From: Egerieimonas sp900552095
GTDB taxonomy: Bacteria; Bacillota; Clostridia; Lachnospirales; Lachnospiraceae
Direction: 5' to 3'
Assembly: GCA_902469965.1 (NCBI GenBank)
Contig: CABREP010000002.1
Span: forward strand, 1 to 64,000
Length of the DNA: 64,000 nucleotides
Shown here: positions 22,322 to 31,570 of the stretch, in pieces
How the letters are laid out: the number at the start of each line of letters is the position of its first letter
How positions within the stretch are numbered: the first letter of the stretch is position 1
The notes under the pieces: model-generated
The model's input: only the letters and a program-made list of their open reading frames with translations
The model's database searches: none
What the model was told of the DNA's origin: nothing
Position numbers and translations under genes: made by a program

Positions 22322-23217
22322 TTCATCCACTCCCGGCACAGTTCTTCCATTTCTCTGGGGACAGGCGCACAGATTTCCAGCGCTTCCCCGGTAAATGGCT
22401 GAACGCAGCGCACTTTCCATGCATGGAGCATAAGACGCGGGCAGGAATCTCCCTTTCCGTAGATCGGATCGCCCAGGAGCGGATGCCCCGCATGGGCCAT
22501 ATGTACACGAATCTGATGGGTTCTTCCCGTTTCCAGGCGGCAGGCCAGCAGCGCATATCCTTCCGCCTGATAAAGTACCTGATAATGTGTCACCGCTGTT
22601 TTGCCGTCCACTGTGACGGCCATTTTCTTTTTCTCTCCCGGACAGGAGCCTATCTTTCCTGTCAGTTTACCCGTCTTCTTCCGAAACTTTCCCCAGGCCA
22701 GCGCCAGATACCATCTCTGATAAATCTGCTCTTCTCTCTGTCTGCACAGCTTTGCCGCGCTGACGCCATGTTTTCCGAACAACAGCACCCCGGAAGTATC
22801 CTTGTCCAGCCGCCCGATAGATCTCACCCTGACTTCCTGACCCTGATCCCGGTAATAGGCCACCAGCTGATTGGCCAGCGAATCCCGATAATGTCCGGGG
22901 GACGGATGCACCACCAGACCGGCAGGCTTGTTCACTGCCGCCAGATCCTCGTCTTCATAGAGGATACTCAGATTTCCTTCTCCCCGCTTCAGATGGACAG
23001 ATCCCTCTTCCGCCTCCTCCAGAAGGATCTCCAGGATCTCTCCCTCCGTGAGCACGTGCGTAACCCGTACCTGCCTGTTCGATGCTCGGATCCCTCCTTC
23101 CTGGAATTTCAGTCTGCTGATCTGCCGCCGGCTCAGTCCGGCCTCTGTCTTCAGCACCTGCTCAACCGTCTTTCCGGCCTGCTTCGGCCCGATTTTTATC
23201 CTTAGTCTTCTTTCCAT
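22309..23217 (-). CDS. RluA family 23S rRNA/tRNA pseudouridine synthase
   Basis: The enzyme isomerises uridine to pseudouridine in RNA. The 302 residues have an N-terminal S4-like part (LSRRQISRLKFQEGGI) and the catalytic motif GRLDKDTSGVLLF with the essential Asp, followed by RTHQIRVHMAHAGHPLLGDPIYG. It fits the RluD/YlyB subgroup; the RNA target cannot be read from the sequence. The ATG at 23217 lies inside the end of the MerR gene, with a 56-bp overlap, and the ribosome site is weak. The last 13 bp overlap the convergent LicC-like gene. Confidence 0.9.
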   Translation of the reverse strand: MERRLRIKIGPKQAGKTVEQVLKTEAGLSRRQISRLKFQEGGIRASNRQVRVTHVLTEGEILEILLEEAEEGSVHLKRGEGNLSILYEDEDLAAVNKPAGLVVHPSPGHYRDSLANQLVAYYRDQGQEVRVRSIGRLDKDTSGVLLFGKHGVSAAKLCRQREEQIYQRWYLALAWGKFRKKTGKLTGKIGSCPGEKKKMAVTVDGKTAVTHYQVLYQAEGYALLACRLETGRTHQIRVHMAHAGHPLLGDPIYGKGDSCPRLMLHAWKVRCVQPFTGEALEICAPVPREMEELCREWMNQQQ

Positions 23218-23776
23218 GTCTTCTCTTTTTCTGTCCCTCTTCCGTGACAGCCACCATCCTCCGGGTCTCCTGATGTCTGCGGATTGCCTCATCCAGTCTC
23301 TTATAACGCCCCTCCTGATGGCTGGTCACGATCACTTCTTTGACTACTCTGGCCAGGATCTCCTGAAACTGCTGCTGGCGGGACTCCTCCTTCACCGGCT
23401 CCTTTTCCGTCTTTGTTCTGCCTTCCGCCCTCTGTACAGGCTCCGGCTTCTTCTCCTTCTCTGCCGCCTGTTTTGCGATCCGGTCAAACTCTCTTCTCCC
23501 CTCTGCCATCCGGCTGCCGCCCGGCTGTATTTCTACTGTACCCGCCGCCTCCATCTGACGATGAATCACATCTTTGATAGCGCGCAGCTGCAGACCCTTT
23601 TTCTTAAGTTCTTTTATATCCTGAAAAATCTGAATATCTTGTCGGGTGTAGTATCGGTGTCCCATTTTATTTCTGGCTATGGGAAGTTCCAGTTCTTCCT
23701 CCCAGTACCGGAGCACATGTGCATCCACTTCTGCCATTCTGGCAGCCTCCGAGATCAGGTATCTGGCTTCACTCAT
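23162..23776 (-). CDS. MerR family helix-turn-helix protein with long coiled-coil/basic tail
   Basis: Residues 1-70 are a MerR-type winged helix (YLISEAARMAEVDAHVLRYW, then GHRYYTRQDIQIFQDIKEL). The rest (about 85-204) is strongly charged, with a proline/lysine/glutamate-rich linker, a short amphipathic helix and a basic tail. This arrangement recalls RacA, a chromosome-anchoring MerR-like protein, rather than metal-sensing MerR. I cannot assign a ligand; no cysteine sensor is seen. The gene overlaps RluA by 56 bp. ATG 23776 has GGAGGGG upstream. Confidence 0.75.
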   Translation of the reverse strand: MSEARYLISEAARMAEVDAHVLRYWEEELELPIARNKMGHRYYTRQDIQIFQDIKELKKKGLQLRAIKDVIHRQMEAAGTVEIQPGGSRMAEGRREFDRIAKQAAEKEKKPEPVQRAEGRTKTEKEPVKEESRQQQFQEILARVVKEVIVTSHQEGRYKRLDEAIRRHQETRRMVAVTEEGQKKRRHGKKTKDKNRAEAGRKDG

Positions 23777-23890
23777 ATACTTACCCCTCCCTATGAACTT
23801 TTCAGCGTTACCTTAATTATACCATCCTGAAGGGCAAATGCAACGAAATCTCATCGACAGGAAATGACAGGAAAAATCCCTGCACACAAA

Positions 23891-23923
23891 GCGGGTGCCG
23901 CTTCCTTCTGGATCAGCACCCGC
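23891..23923 (-). terminator. terminator of the gdpP-rplI-dnaB transcript
   Basis: An 8-bp stem GCGGGTGC/GCACCCGC with a 17-base loop lies 18 bp after the dnaB stop. The minus-strand sequence after it begins TTTGTGTG, only a short T-run. Confidence 0.5.
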
Positions 23924-23940
23924 CCTTTCATTTCTTCTGT

Positions 23941-25269
23941 TTACTTTTTCATATTGACAAACTTGGTGTAATTGGGCAGCCATACAAGATTTACCGTTCC
24001 AATCGGACCGTTACGCTGCTTGGCCACGATAACTTCCGCCACATTTTTCTGCTCCGTATCCTTATTGTAATAATCGTCACGGTACAGAAACATCACCACG
24101 TCCGCATCCTGCTCGATAGCGCCCGATTCACGCAGATCCGAAAGCATCGGCCTGTGATCCGGCCGCTGTTCCACCGCACGGGACAGCTGGGAGAGCGCCA
24201 CCACCGGCACATTCAGTTCTCTGGCCAGCGCCTTTAAGGATCTGGAAATCTCCGAAATTTCCTGCTGACGGGATTCACTTCTTCCTCCGCCGGACATCAG
24301 CTGCAGGTAGTCGATCATAATAATATCCAGCCCCTGCTCCAGCTTATACTTCCGGCACTTGCTCCGCAGTTCAGAAATAGAAATACCCGGGGTATCATCG
24401 ATGATCATATTGGAATCCCCGATGATTCCGGCTCCCTCGATCAGCTTGCTCCACTCTTCATCTTTCAGATTTCCATTCCGCAATACCTGCGCATCCACCT
24501 TGGATTCCAGGGAGAAAAGACGGTTGACCAGCTGTTCCTTCGACATCTCCAGCGAAAAAATCGCCACGGTCAGATGTTTCTCAAAGGCCATGTACTGGGC
24601 AATATTCAGGACAAAGGCCGTCTTTCCCATGGAAGGACGGGCCGCCACCAGGATCAGATCAGACGGCTGAAATCCCGACATCTGGTAATCCAGATCCGTA
24701 AATCCCGTGGGAAGCCCCGTGACATTTCCCTTATTGCGGGAAGCCTTCTCAATCTTCTCAAGAGCATTCAGGACCACTTGGCGGATGGGAACAAACTCTC
24801 CGCCGCTCCGGTTCTGAAGCAGGCGGAACAGCTTCTTCTCCGCCTCCTCCATAATATCCTCAACCTTTTCTTTCCCCAGATAACAGGCATTGGCGATTTC
24901 CTCATTCAGCTGGATCATCCGCCGCAAAACTGCCTTTTCCTGCACGATGGTGGCATAATATTTTACATTGGCCGAGGTGGGCACCGCCGTGATCAGATCC
25001 CGGACAAATTCCATACTGCTCACCTCCGGGGGAACGTCTTTCTCTCTCAGACGGTTCTGCAGTGTGACCAGATCCACCGGTTTTCCCTCATTGTACAGCT
25101 CCACCATGGATTCAAAAATGACGCCGTACTGCTGCTGATAGAAATCTTCCCTGGTGAGGATCTCGGAAGCCGCCAGAATCGCCTCCCGGCCCATCAGCAT
25201 GGAACCTACCACAGACTGCTCCGCCTCCAGACTGTGAGGCAGTATTCTTTTAATCAGCGCTTCTTCCAT
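23941..25269 (-). CDS. dnaB: replicative DNA helicase DnaB
   Basis: DnaB is the hexameric helicase that opens the replication fork. The 442 residues contain the N-terminal domain (about 10-110) and the RecA-like motor with Walker A ARPSMGKTA (210-218), Walker B MIDYLQLMSG, the LSQLSRAVEQRP loop and a C-terminal SGAIEQDADVV motif. The gene follows rplI by 12 bp, as in Bacillus gdpP-rplI-dnaC, and has a GGAGGAGAGC ribosome site. Confidence 0.97.
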   Translation of the reverse strand: MEEALIKRILPHSLEAEQSVVGSMLMGREAILAASEILTREDFYQQQYGVIFESMVELYNEGKPVDLVTLQNRLREKDVPPEVSSMEFVRDLITAVPTSANVKYYATIVQEKAVLRRMIQLNEEIANACYLGKEKVEDIMEEAEKKLFRLLQNRSGGEFVPIRQVVLNALEKIEKASRNKGNVTGLPTGFTDLDYQMSGFQPSDLILVAARPSMGKTAFVLNIAQYMAFEKHLTVAIFSLEMSKEQLVNRLFSLESKVDAQVLRNGNLKDEEWSKLIEGAGIIGDSNMIIDDTPGISISELRSKCRKYKLEQGLDIIMIDYLQLMSGGGRSESRQQEISEISRSLKALARELNVPVVALSQLSRAVEQRPDHRPMLSDLRESGAIEQDADVVMFLYRDDYYNKDTEQKNVAEVIVAKQRNGPIGTVNLVWLPNYTKFVNMKK

Positions 25270-25281
25270 GCTCTCCTCCGG

Positions 25282-25728
25282 TTATGCCTCCACAACTTTC
25301 ACTTTAAGCTGTCCTACCACTTTCGGATGCAGCTTGATGCCTACCATCGTAGTGCCCAGTTCCCGGATGGGATTCTCCAGCTGCATTTTTTTCTTATCGA
25401 TCTCATATCCCAGCTGAGCCCTGGCTGCCTCCGCAATCTCCTTGGTGGAAACACTCCCGAAGGTTCTCCCTTCTTTCCCCACCTTGATGGAAACGGTCAC
25501 TTCTTTGTCCGCAAGCTCCTGGGCAAATGCTTTCGCCGCCTCCAGATTCTCCTGGGCCACCTTATCTTCATGCGCTTTCTGCAGTTTCAGATCGTTCAAA
25601 TTTTTGGAGGTAGCTTCCACTCCCAGCTTCTTGGGCAGCAGCATATTGCGGGCATAGCCGTCGCTCACATTTACAATCTGGCCCTTCTTTCCCAGCGCCT
25701 TTACGTCTTCTAATAAAATTACCTTCAT
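25282..25728 (-). CDS. rplI: 50S ribosomal protein L9
   Basis: L9 binds 23S rRNA and bridges ribosomes. The 148-residue protein has the classical N-terminal fold MKVILLEDVKALGKKGQIV, the long connecting helix and the C-terminal domain with GRTFGSVSTKEIAEA. The start lies two bases after the gdpP stop, with its ribosome site GGAG inside gdpP, so the pair is translationally coupled. Confidence 0.97.
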   Translation of the reverse strand: MKVILLEDVKALGKKGQIVNVSDGYARNMLLPKKLGVEATSKNLNDLKLQKAHEDKVAQENLEAAKAFAQELADKEVTVSIKVGKEGRTFGSVSTKEIAEAARAQLGYEIDKKKMQLENPIRELGTTMVGIKLHPKVVGQLKVKVVEA

Positions 25729-25730
25729 CT

Positions 25731-27776
25731 TTAGATGTCTCCTTCGTCAATCATTTGCTGAAGCGTCTGCTTCAGGATATCTCTCGCTTCTGTTATGGTA
25801 TAATCCTTCAGCTGAGCTCCTGCGATATTCAAGTGTCCGCCGCCTCCCAGCCGTTCCATGATCAGCTGCACATTTACCTCATCGATCGCTCTGGCGCTGA
25901 TAAAAATCTGATTGTTATAATCAGTTAGCACAAAAGAGGCCTTCACACCCACAATGTTTAAAAGCTCGTTTGCCGCCTGTGCCCCCACCACCGTAGGACT
26001 GTCGATCCCCTCCGAGGGACAGACGGAAATGGCATAGCACTTGCGGAAAAGTTCTGCATTTTTGATCGCCTCACCTTTTGCACGGTAGTTTTCAATATTT
26101 TCCCGGAACAGCTTCCGTATCCGGGTCACATCTGCACCGCAGCGCCGCAGGAATGCTGCCGCCTCAAAGGTTCTGACTCCTGTTTTTGCCATAAAATTGT
26201 TGGTGTCGATCATAATACCCGCATACAGGCTGTCTGCCTCAATATTTTTCACCCGCACGCCTTCCGCAAAATACTGAAGGATCTCAGCCACCATCTCACA
26301 GGCCGAAGAGGCATAGGGTTCAATATAGGAAAGCACCGCATTCTGAATCACTTCGCTTCCCTGGCGGTGGTGATCCAGCACCACGATCGTCCGGGTCATC
26401 TTCAGAAGTTCCGGGCACTCCGTGTAACTGGGGCGGTTCGTGTCCACTACCACCACCATGGAGTTTTCATCCACCATCTCCCGGGCTTCCTGGCTCGTGA
26501 CAAACATCTTTCCGTCATAGTCAGAATTCTGCAGAAATGCATCCATCAGCGGCCTTACCGAGGAGGTGGGATTGTTGATCACAATACTTGCCTTCTTATT
26601 CAGAGTCCGGGCTGCCCGGCAGATTCCCACTGCTGCGCCGAAAGAATCCACATCTGTAATACTGTGTCCCATAACGACCACATTATCCTTGCCCGTCATA
26701 AACTCCTCCAGGGCATGGGCTTTCACTCTGGCCTTGACCCGGGTTGTCTTCTCCACTCCCTGCGTCTTGCCCCCGTAATAAGAGATCCGCTCGCCCTCTT
26801 TGATCACAACCTGATCGCCGCCCCTTCCCAGAGCCAGCTCGATCGCGATACGGGCATACTCAGAAGTCTGCGCATAAGTCTGAGCATTCAGTCCAAATCC
26901 CATGCTGATCGTTACTGCCATCTCATTTCCGATATTGACCGTCTTGACTTCCTCAAGAATACGAAACTTCTGCTCCTTTAATTTCTCCAGAGACGCCTTC
27001 CGCATCACGATGAAATACTTATCCTTCTCCAGCTGCTTGATCACACCGTCCAGGCTGCTGAAATACTTGTTGATCTTCCGGTTGATCAGAGCCGTCAGAA
27101 GAGACCGTCTCACCTCTTCCACACTTTCCATGGCCTCCTCGTAATTGTCCAGATAGAGAAGCCCGGTCACCAGCTGATTTTCCTCATTTTTGCGCAGAGC
27201 CGCATTCAAGTCCGTCTCATCAAACAGATACATGCTGATCAGATAATTGCGCTGTTCTCCCGCTTCAAGAAGATCGGACTGCTGTACCAGATCCGCTATG
27301 GAAACTTTCCTTAACATCACGCGGTAATCTCTTCCGTTCAGCACCAGATCTGTCTCCACCGCCTGATCGTCCGTGGGCAGTTTCTCCACATGAATCTCCG
27401 GAAAAATCGTAGTAATTGATTTGTGGTACGTTTTTTCCTTTCCCGTAACCGCCGTAAATTCCTCATTGACCCACAGAAGTTTTCCATCCGGATCCAGCAG
27501 CGCATAAGGAAAAATAAAATTCTTCATCAGACTCTTCTGTACCTGCCCGTACTGTGTGGCAAAGGAGATCAGTTCGTTGAGAATGATGGAACGGTTCTGA
27601 AAATACAGCAGCACAACCACCGCGGCATAAATGCCCAGAAATCCGCTGGCAACAGCACCGGCCTTCACATTGACGCTGTAGAGCACCACATTCATCAGTA
27701 TCAGAAGCACCATCAGGAAAACCGGCCACTGCATATACCGCTTCAGCTGTCCCTTTAATTTTATCTTGTCATTCAT
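25731..27776 (-). CDS. gdpP: cyclic-di-AMP phosphodiesterase GdpP
   Basis: GdpP degrades c-di-AMP to pApA and so controls potassium and cell-wall homeostasis. The 681 residues hold two membrane segments (about 12-55), a PAS domain (about 80-150), a degenerate GGDEF domain (about 165-310) and the DHH/DHHA1 phosphodiesterase from about 335, with GHSITDVDS, VVVDTNRPS, DHH in VVLDHHRQG and GGGGHLNIAG near the end. The start at ATG 27776 has GAGG nine bases upstream; ATG 27785 is in frame but lies directly against that ribosome site. rplI follows two bases later. Confidence 0.93.
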   Translation of the reverse strand: MNDKIKLKGQLKRYMQWPVFLMVLLILMNVVLYSVNVKAGAVASGFLGIYAAVVVLLYFQNRSIILNELISFATQYGQVQKSLMKNFIFPYALLDPDGKLLWVNEEFTAVTGKEKTYHKSITTIFPEIHVEKLPTDDQAVETDLVLNGRDYRVMLRKVSIADLVQQSDLLEAGEQRNYLISMYLFDETDLNAALRKNEENQLVTGLLYLDNYEEAMESVEEVRRSLLTALINRKINKYFSSLDGVIKQLEKDKYFIVMRKASLEKLKEQKFRILEEVKTVNIGNEMAVTISMGFGLNAQTYAQTSEYARIAIELALGRGGDQVVIKEGERISYYGGKTQGVEKTTRVKARVKAHALEEFMTGKDNVVVMGHSITDVDSFGAAVGICRAARTLNKKASIVINNPTSSVRPLMDAFLQNSDYDGKMFVTSQEAREMVDENSMVVVVDTNRPSYTECPELLKMTRTIVVLDHHRQGSEVIQNAVLSYIEPYASSACEMVAEILQYFAEGVRVKNIEADSLYAGIMIDTNNFMAKTGVRTFEAAAFLRRCGADVTRIRKLFRENIENYRAKGEAIKNAELFRKCYAISVCPSEGIDSPTVVGAQAANELLNIVGVKASFVLTDYNNQIFISARAIDEVNVQLIMERLGGGGHLNIAGAQLKDYTITEARDILKQTLQQMIDEGDI

Positions 27777-27889
27777 CCTACACATCCTCTTCTATACACA
27801 GAGATACTTACATACGATACCATTATACCACCTTTCCGGAAAATACAAAAGTATTTTATTTTTCAGCAGGTCTTCTGAGGGAATGATAA

Positions 27890-27922
27890 AGGGCTGCCGC
27901 ACCAGTACGGTACGGCAGCCCT
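27890..27922 (-). terminator. terminator of fba
   Basis: A 10-bp stem AGGGCTGCCG/CGGCAGCCCT with a 13-base loop stands 25 bp after the fba stop and is followed by TTTATC on the minus strand. Confidence 0.7.
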
Positions 27923-27946
27923 GCCTGTCTTATTCTGTTTTCAGAA

Positions 27947-28903
27947 TTATTTGCCCAGGATCTCAGCAGCTTTTCCTTCGCTGCCCAGAACGGTTTTGAT
28001 CTTGTGAGCAACTACATCCTTCACGTAAGCACGGCCTACTTTCAGGTACTCACGGGGATCGAATTTCTCCGGATGCTCCCACATAACCTCACGGATACCT
28101 GCAGTCAGACCCAGACGCAGATCGGAGTCAATGTTGATCTTGCAGACTGCAGAACGAGCAGCCTGGCGCAGCATATCCTCGGGGATACCGATCGCATCTG
28201 CCAGATTTCCGCCGTGTGCCTGGATGATCTTCACGTATTCCTGAGAAACGCTGGATGCACCGTGCAGAACGATGGGGAAGTTCGGCAGTCTTCTGGATAC
28301 CTCATCCAGAATGTCAAAACGCAGCATGGGTTTCTGACCCGGTTTGAACTTGAATGCACCGTGGCTGGTTCCGATAGCGATAGCCAGAGAGTCAACGCCG
28401 GTACGGCTTACGAACTCTTCTACCTCTTCCGGCTGCGTGTATTTTGCATCCTCTGCGGATACATTTACATCATCCTCGATACCTGCCAGCTGTCCTAACT
28501 CACCCTCAACTACAACGCCGTGTGCGTGAGCATACTCAACAACCTGTTTGGTCAGAGCGATGTTGTCCTCGAAGGAATGATGAGAACCGTCGATCATAAC
28601 GGAGGTGAATCCGCCGTCGATGCAGGATTTGCAGATCTCAAAATCTGCGCCGTGATCCAGATGCAGAGCGATCGGGATGTTCGGGTTCTCGATCAGAGCT
28701 GCCTCAACCAGTTTTACCAGATAAGTATGGTTTGCATACTTTCTTGCTCCGGCAGATACCTGCAGGATAATGGGGGAGTTCAGCTCGCCGGCTGCCTCAG
28801 TGATAGCCTGTACGATCTCCATGTTGTTTACATTGAAAGCGCCGATTGCATATCCGCCTTCATAAGCTTTTTTAAACATTTCAGTACTTGTTACTAATGG
28901 CAT
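27947..28903 (-). CDS. fba: class II fructose-1,6-bisphosphate aldolase
   Basis: The zinc-dependent aldolase of glycolysis splits fructose 1,6-bisphosphate into two triose phosphates. The 318 residues have the metal motifs LHLDHGADFE (about 78-87), VEGELGQLAG, then IGTSHGAFK and the VLHGASSVS loop, with INIDSDLRL near the end. The ATG at 28903 has AAAGGA eight bases upstream and is chosen over ATG 28912. A near-consensus SigA promoter precedes it, as expected for a high-flux enzyme, and a terminator follows. Confidence 0.96.
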   Translation of the reverse strand: MPLVTSTEMFKKAYEGGYAIGAFNVNNMEIVQAITEAAGELNSPIILQVSAGARKYANHTYLVKLVEAALIENPNIPIALHLDHGADFEICKSCIDGGFTSVMIDGSHHSFEDNIALTKQVVEYAHAHGVVVEGELGQLAGIEDDVNVSAEDAKYTQPEEVEEFVSRTGVDSLAIAIGTSHGAFKFKPGQKPMLRFDILDEVSRRLPNFPIVLHGASSVSQEYVKIIQAHGGNLADAIGIPEDMLRQAARSAVCKINIDSDLRLGLTAGIREVMWEHPEKFDPREYLKVGRAYVKDVVAHKIKTVLGSEGKAAEILGK

Positions 28904-28968
28904 GATAATCATCCTTTCTTCATTAAAATGATTGATGCAGGGGCATAATAAGCCCTTGTCTATCTTTT

Positions 28969-28996
28969 ATTATATACATTTTCCGGCTTTTGACAA
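28969..28996 (-). promoter_or_regulatory. SigA promoter of fba
   Basis: The minus strand shows TTGTCA (28996-28991), 16 bases, TATAAT (28974-28969). Confidence 0.8.
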
Positions 28997-29036
28997 TCTA
29001 TTTTTTCAGTTTCACGCAATTTCTGTCATTTTTTTA

Positions 29037-30557
29037 TCAGACAGAAGCAATGAAACGCAGAAAGGCCTCTCTGCCCTCTTCGGTACACTTATACACGCCC
29101 GCATCTTCCAGAACCTGCTTAAATACAACTCCGATCTCTTTTTTCAGAATCTCCTCCACATTTTCCGGCGTAAACGTATACTTCTCTTTCAATTCATCGA
29201 TCCAGTCCGCATGCTTTTCCAGAACTTCATCGGCGCGAAGATCCCGTCCTTCTGTGACAGCACTTACCAGCCCTGCGATCTCGCCTTTTAACCGGGCGGG
29301 AAGCACTGCCAGCCCCATCACCTCGATCAGACCGATATTCTCCTTTTTGATATGGTGCAGTTTTGCATGAGGATGGTAGACACCCAGCGGATGTTCCTCC
29401 GTAGTGATATTATTTCTCAGCACAAGATCCAGTTCAAAGAGTTCTCCTCTCTTTCTGGCGATCGGTGTGATCGTATTGTGCGGCTCTCCATTTGTCTCGG
29501 CAAAGATAAATGCAGCTTCATCCGTATAGCCTCTCCAGGCTTTCAGGATCTTATCCGCCAGATCAATAAGGCGGTCCGGATCGGCGCTGTCCAGCCGGAT
29601 CACGGACATGGGCCATTTTACAATGCCCGCTTTCACGTCCTCATATCCCGCAAAGGAAATTTCCTTCTCCACCGGGGCCTTGGCCATGGCAAACTCATAA
29701 CAGCCGCCCTGGAAATGATCGTGACTTAAGATCGATCCTCCCACAATCGGCAGATCCGCATTGGAGCCCACAAAGTAATGAGGAAACTGTGCTACAAAAT
29801 CCAGAAGTTTGGCGAAGGTGGCACGCTCAATCTTCATGGGCACATGCTGCGAATTAAAAACGATGCAGTGCTCATTGTAGTACACATAGGGAGAATACTG
29901 AAAGCCCCACTGGCTTCCATTGATGGTAATGGGAATGATCCGGTGATTTTGGCGGGCCGGATGGTTCACACGCCCCTGATACCCTTCATTTTCCACGCAG
30001 AGCAGACACTTCGGATAGGAAGTCTGCCGGGCCAGCTTGGCCGCTGCAATGGCTTTCGGGTCTTTCTCCGGCTTGGACAGATTGATCGTGATGTCCAGAT
30101 CCCCATACTCTGTGGGGGATACCCATTTCATATCCCGGGCAATGCGGTAACGCCGGATATAATCGGTATCCTGACTGAATTTATAATGGCGGTCGGTGGC
30201 CAGTTTCGGACTCTTCTCATAATCCTCCCGAAAACGGCGGATTACATTTGATGGGCGGTCTGTTAAAACTCCCATCACTTTTGTATCAAAAAGGTCCCTG
30301 TAGACCACACTGTTATTCTCAATCAGATTATGCTCCGCTGCATAGTCACAGATATCATTCAAAATCTCTTCCAGCTCTCCGATCACGTCCTGATCGCTTC
30401 CGTCCGCTTCAGACACCATCTGTTCCAGTTCGCTGTCCGCTCCCTCGATTCCGAGAAGCTCCAGCAGCGTATTCATAATATAAATCTTATCTTCCTTCTG
30501 AATCAGTCCCGCTGCCAGGCCGTACTGAACCAGTTTTCCCAAACTTTTCTGAACCAT
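29037..30557 (-). CDS. galT: UDP-glucose-hexose-1-phosphate uridylyltransferase (class II GalT)
   Basis: GalT exchanges UMP between UDP-glucose and galactose 1-phosphate in the Leloir pathway. At about 506 residues this is the Firmicutes class II form, without the short Escherichia type. The uridylylated-His region reads LSHDHFQGG near 264, with HPARQNHRIIP about 215-225 and PHAKLHHIKKEN further on. The ATG at 30557 has GGGAGGACGTT upstream; longer frames lack a ribosome site. No galK or galE is next to it, so the gene stands apart from other galactose genes in the window. Confidence 0.92.
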   Translation of the reverse strand: MVQKSLGKLVQYGLAAGLIQKEDKIYIMNTLLELLGIEGADSELEQMVSEADGSDQDVIGELEEILNDICDYAAEHNLIENNSVVYRDLFDTKVMGVLTDRPSNVIRRFREDYEKSPKLATDRHYKFSQDTDYIRRYRIARDMKWVSPTEYGDLDITINLSKPEKDPKAIAAAKLARQTSYPKCLLCVENEGYQGRVNHPARQNHRIIPITINGSQWGFQYSPYVYYNEHCIVFNSQHVPMKIERATFAKLLDFVAQFPHYFVGSNADLPIVGGSILSHDHFQGGCYEFAMAKAPVEKEISFAGYEDVKAGIVKWPMSVIRLDSADPDRLIDLADKILKAWRGYTDEAAFIFAETNGEPHNTITPIARKRGELFELDLVLRNNITTEEHPLGVYHPHAKLHHIKKENIGLIEVMGLAVLPARLKGEIAGLVSAVTEGRDLRADEVLEKHADWIDELKEKYTFTPENVEEILKKEIGVVFKQVLEDAGVYKCTEEGREAFLRFIASV

Positions 30558-30682
30558 AACGTCCTCCCTCTGTGCTTTTTCTTTCATTATGACATAAAAA
30601 ATCCCCTTTTCCATAGATTTTTTTATGTTTTTTATAAAAAATTTTCAGGGAAGGATCTGTTTCTCTCTCCTTTTACAGAATG

Positions 30683-31570
30683 CTATCTCTTCCTCAGTTC
30701 CTCCTCCACCTGTGACCGGGCAGGCATGCCTCCCTGGGCACCAAACTTTTCTGTAGAAAGTCCCGCCGCCGTATTCGCAAAGAGGAGCGCCTCCTCCAGA
30801 TCTTTCCCGGCTGCAATCTCCACGGCAAAAGCGCCGTTTAAGGTATCTCCTGCGCCGGTCGTATCTGCAACTGCTGATTTTCTGGCCGGAACCGTGAGAA
30901 TACTGCCGTCTTTCCTGCCAATACTCACCCCTCTGGCTCCCTGGGTAATCAGAAGTTTCTCCGGATAACGCAAAAGCAGCTCTTCTGCCGGCACCTCCCC
31001 ATAAAGGATCGCCGCCTCGTGCTCATTTGGTGTCAGATAGGTGACTTTTTCCAGAATCTCCGGTTTCACCTCATGGGCAGGCGCCGGATTTAAGATCACT
31101 TTTACTCCCCGGCTGCTGCACAATTCCACAACGTATTCCACCGTGTCAATGGGGATCTCATGCTGCAGAACCACCAGCTCGGACTGATACAGTTCCTCCG
31201 CAATGCTGTCCACATAAGCCCGGTCCACACAGCCGTTGGCACCGGCCACCACAAGGATCGTATTATCCTGCTCTCCCACTGTGATCAGCGCAATCCCGGT
31301 CGGCACCTCCGGAAGGATCTTCACATGATCCACCTTTACGCCCTCTTTTTTAAAATTCTCCAGAAGCTTTCTTCCATTCTCATCCGCCCCCACACAGCCG
31401 AACATCTCTACCTCTGCTCCCAGTCTGGCCATGGCAACCGCCTGATTTGCTCCCTTTCCGCCGGGAATATAGTGAATCGAATCCCCCCGCAGAGTCTCCC
31501 CCTTCATCGGAATCCGTTCTGCTGTCACTGTCATATCCATATTAATGCTTCCCACCACTGAAATCTTCAT
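30683..31570 (-). CDS. rbsK: ribokinase
   Basis: RbsK phosphorylates D-ribose at O5. The 295-residue PfkB kinase has the N-terminal signature GSINMDMTV, GGKGANQAVAMARLGA (about 38-53), and the catalytic GAGDTLNGAFAVE near the C-terminus with the Asp base. It overlaps the end of the LacI-type gene by 29 bp and has AGGAGGAGCAGA as ribosome site. No ribose transporter is in the window, so ribose or nucleoside uptake genes must be elsewhere. Confidence 0.93.
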   Translation of the reverse strand: MKISVVGSINMDMTVTAERIPMKGETLRGDSIHYIPGGKGANQAVAMARLGAEVEMFGCVGADENGRKLLENFKKEGVKVDHVKILPEVPTGIALITVGEQDNTILVVAGANGCVDRAYVDSIAEELYQSELVVLQHEIPIDTVEYVVELCSSRGVKVILNPAPAHEVKPEILEKVTYLTPNEHEAAILYGEVPAEELLLRYPEKLLITQGARGVSIGRKDGSILTVPARKSAVADTTGAGDTLNGAFAVEIAAGKDLEEALLFANTAAGLSTEKFGAQGGMPARSQVEEELRKR

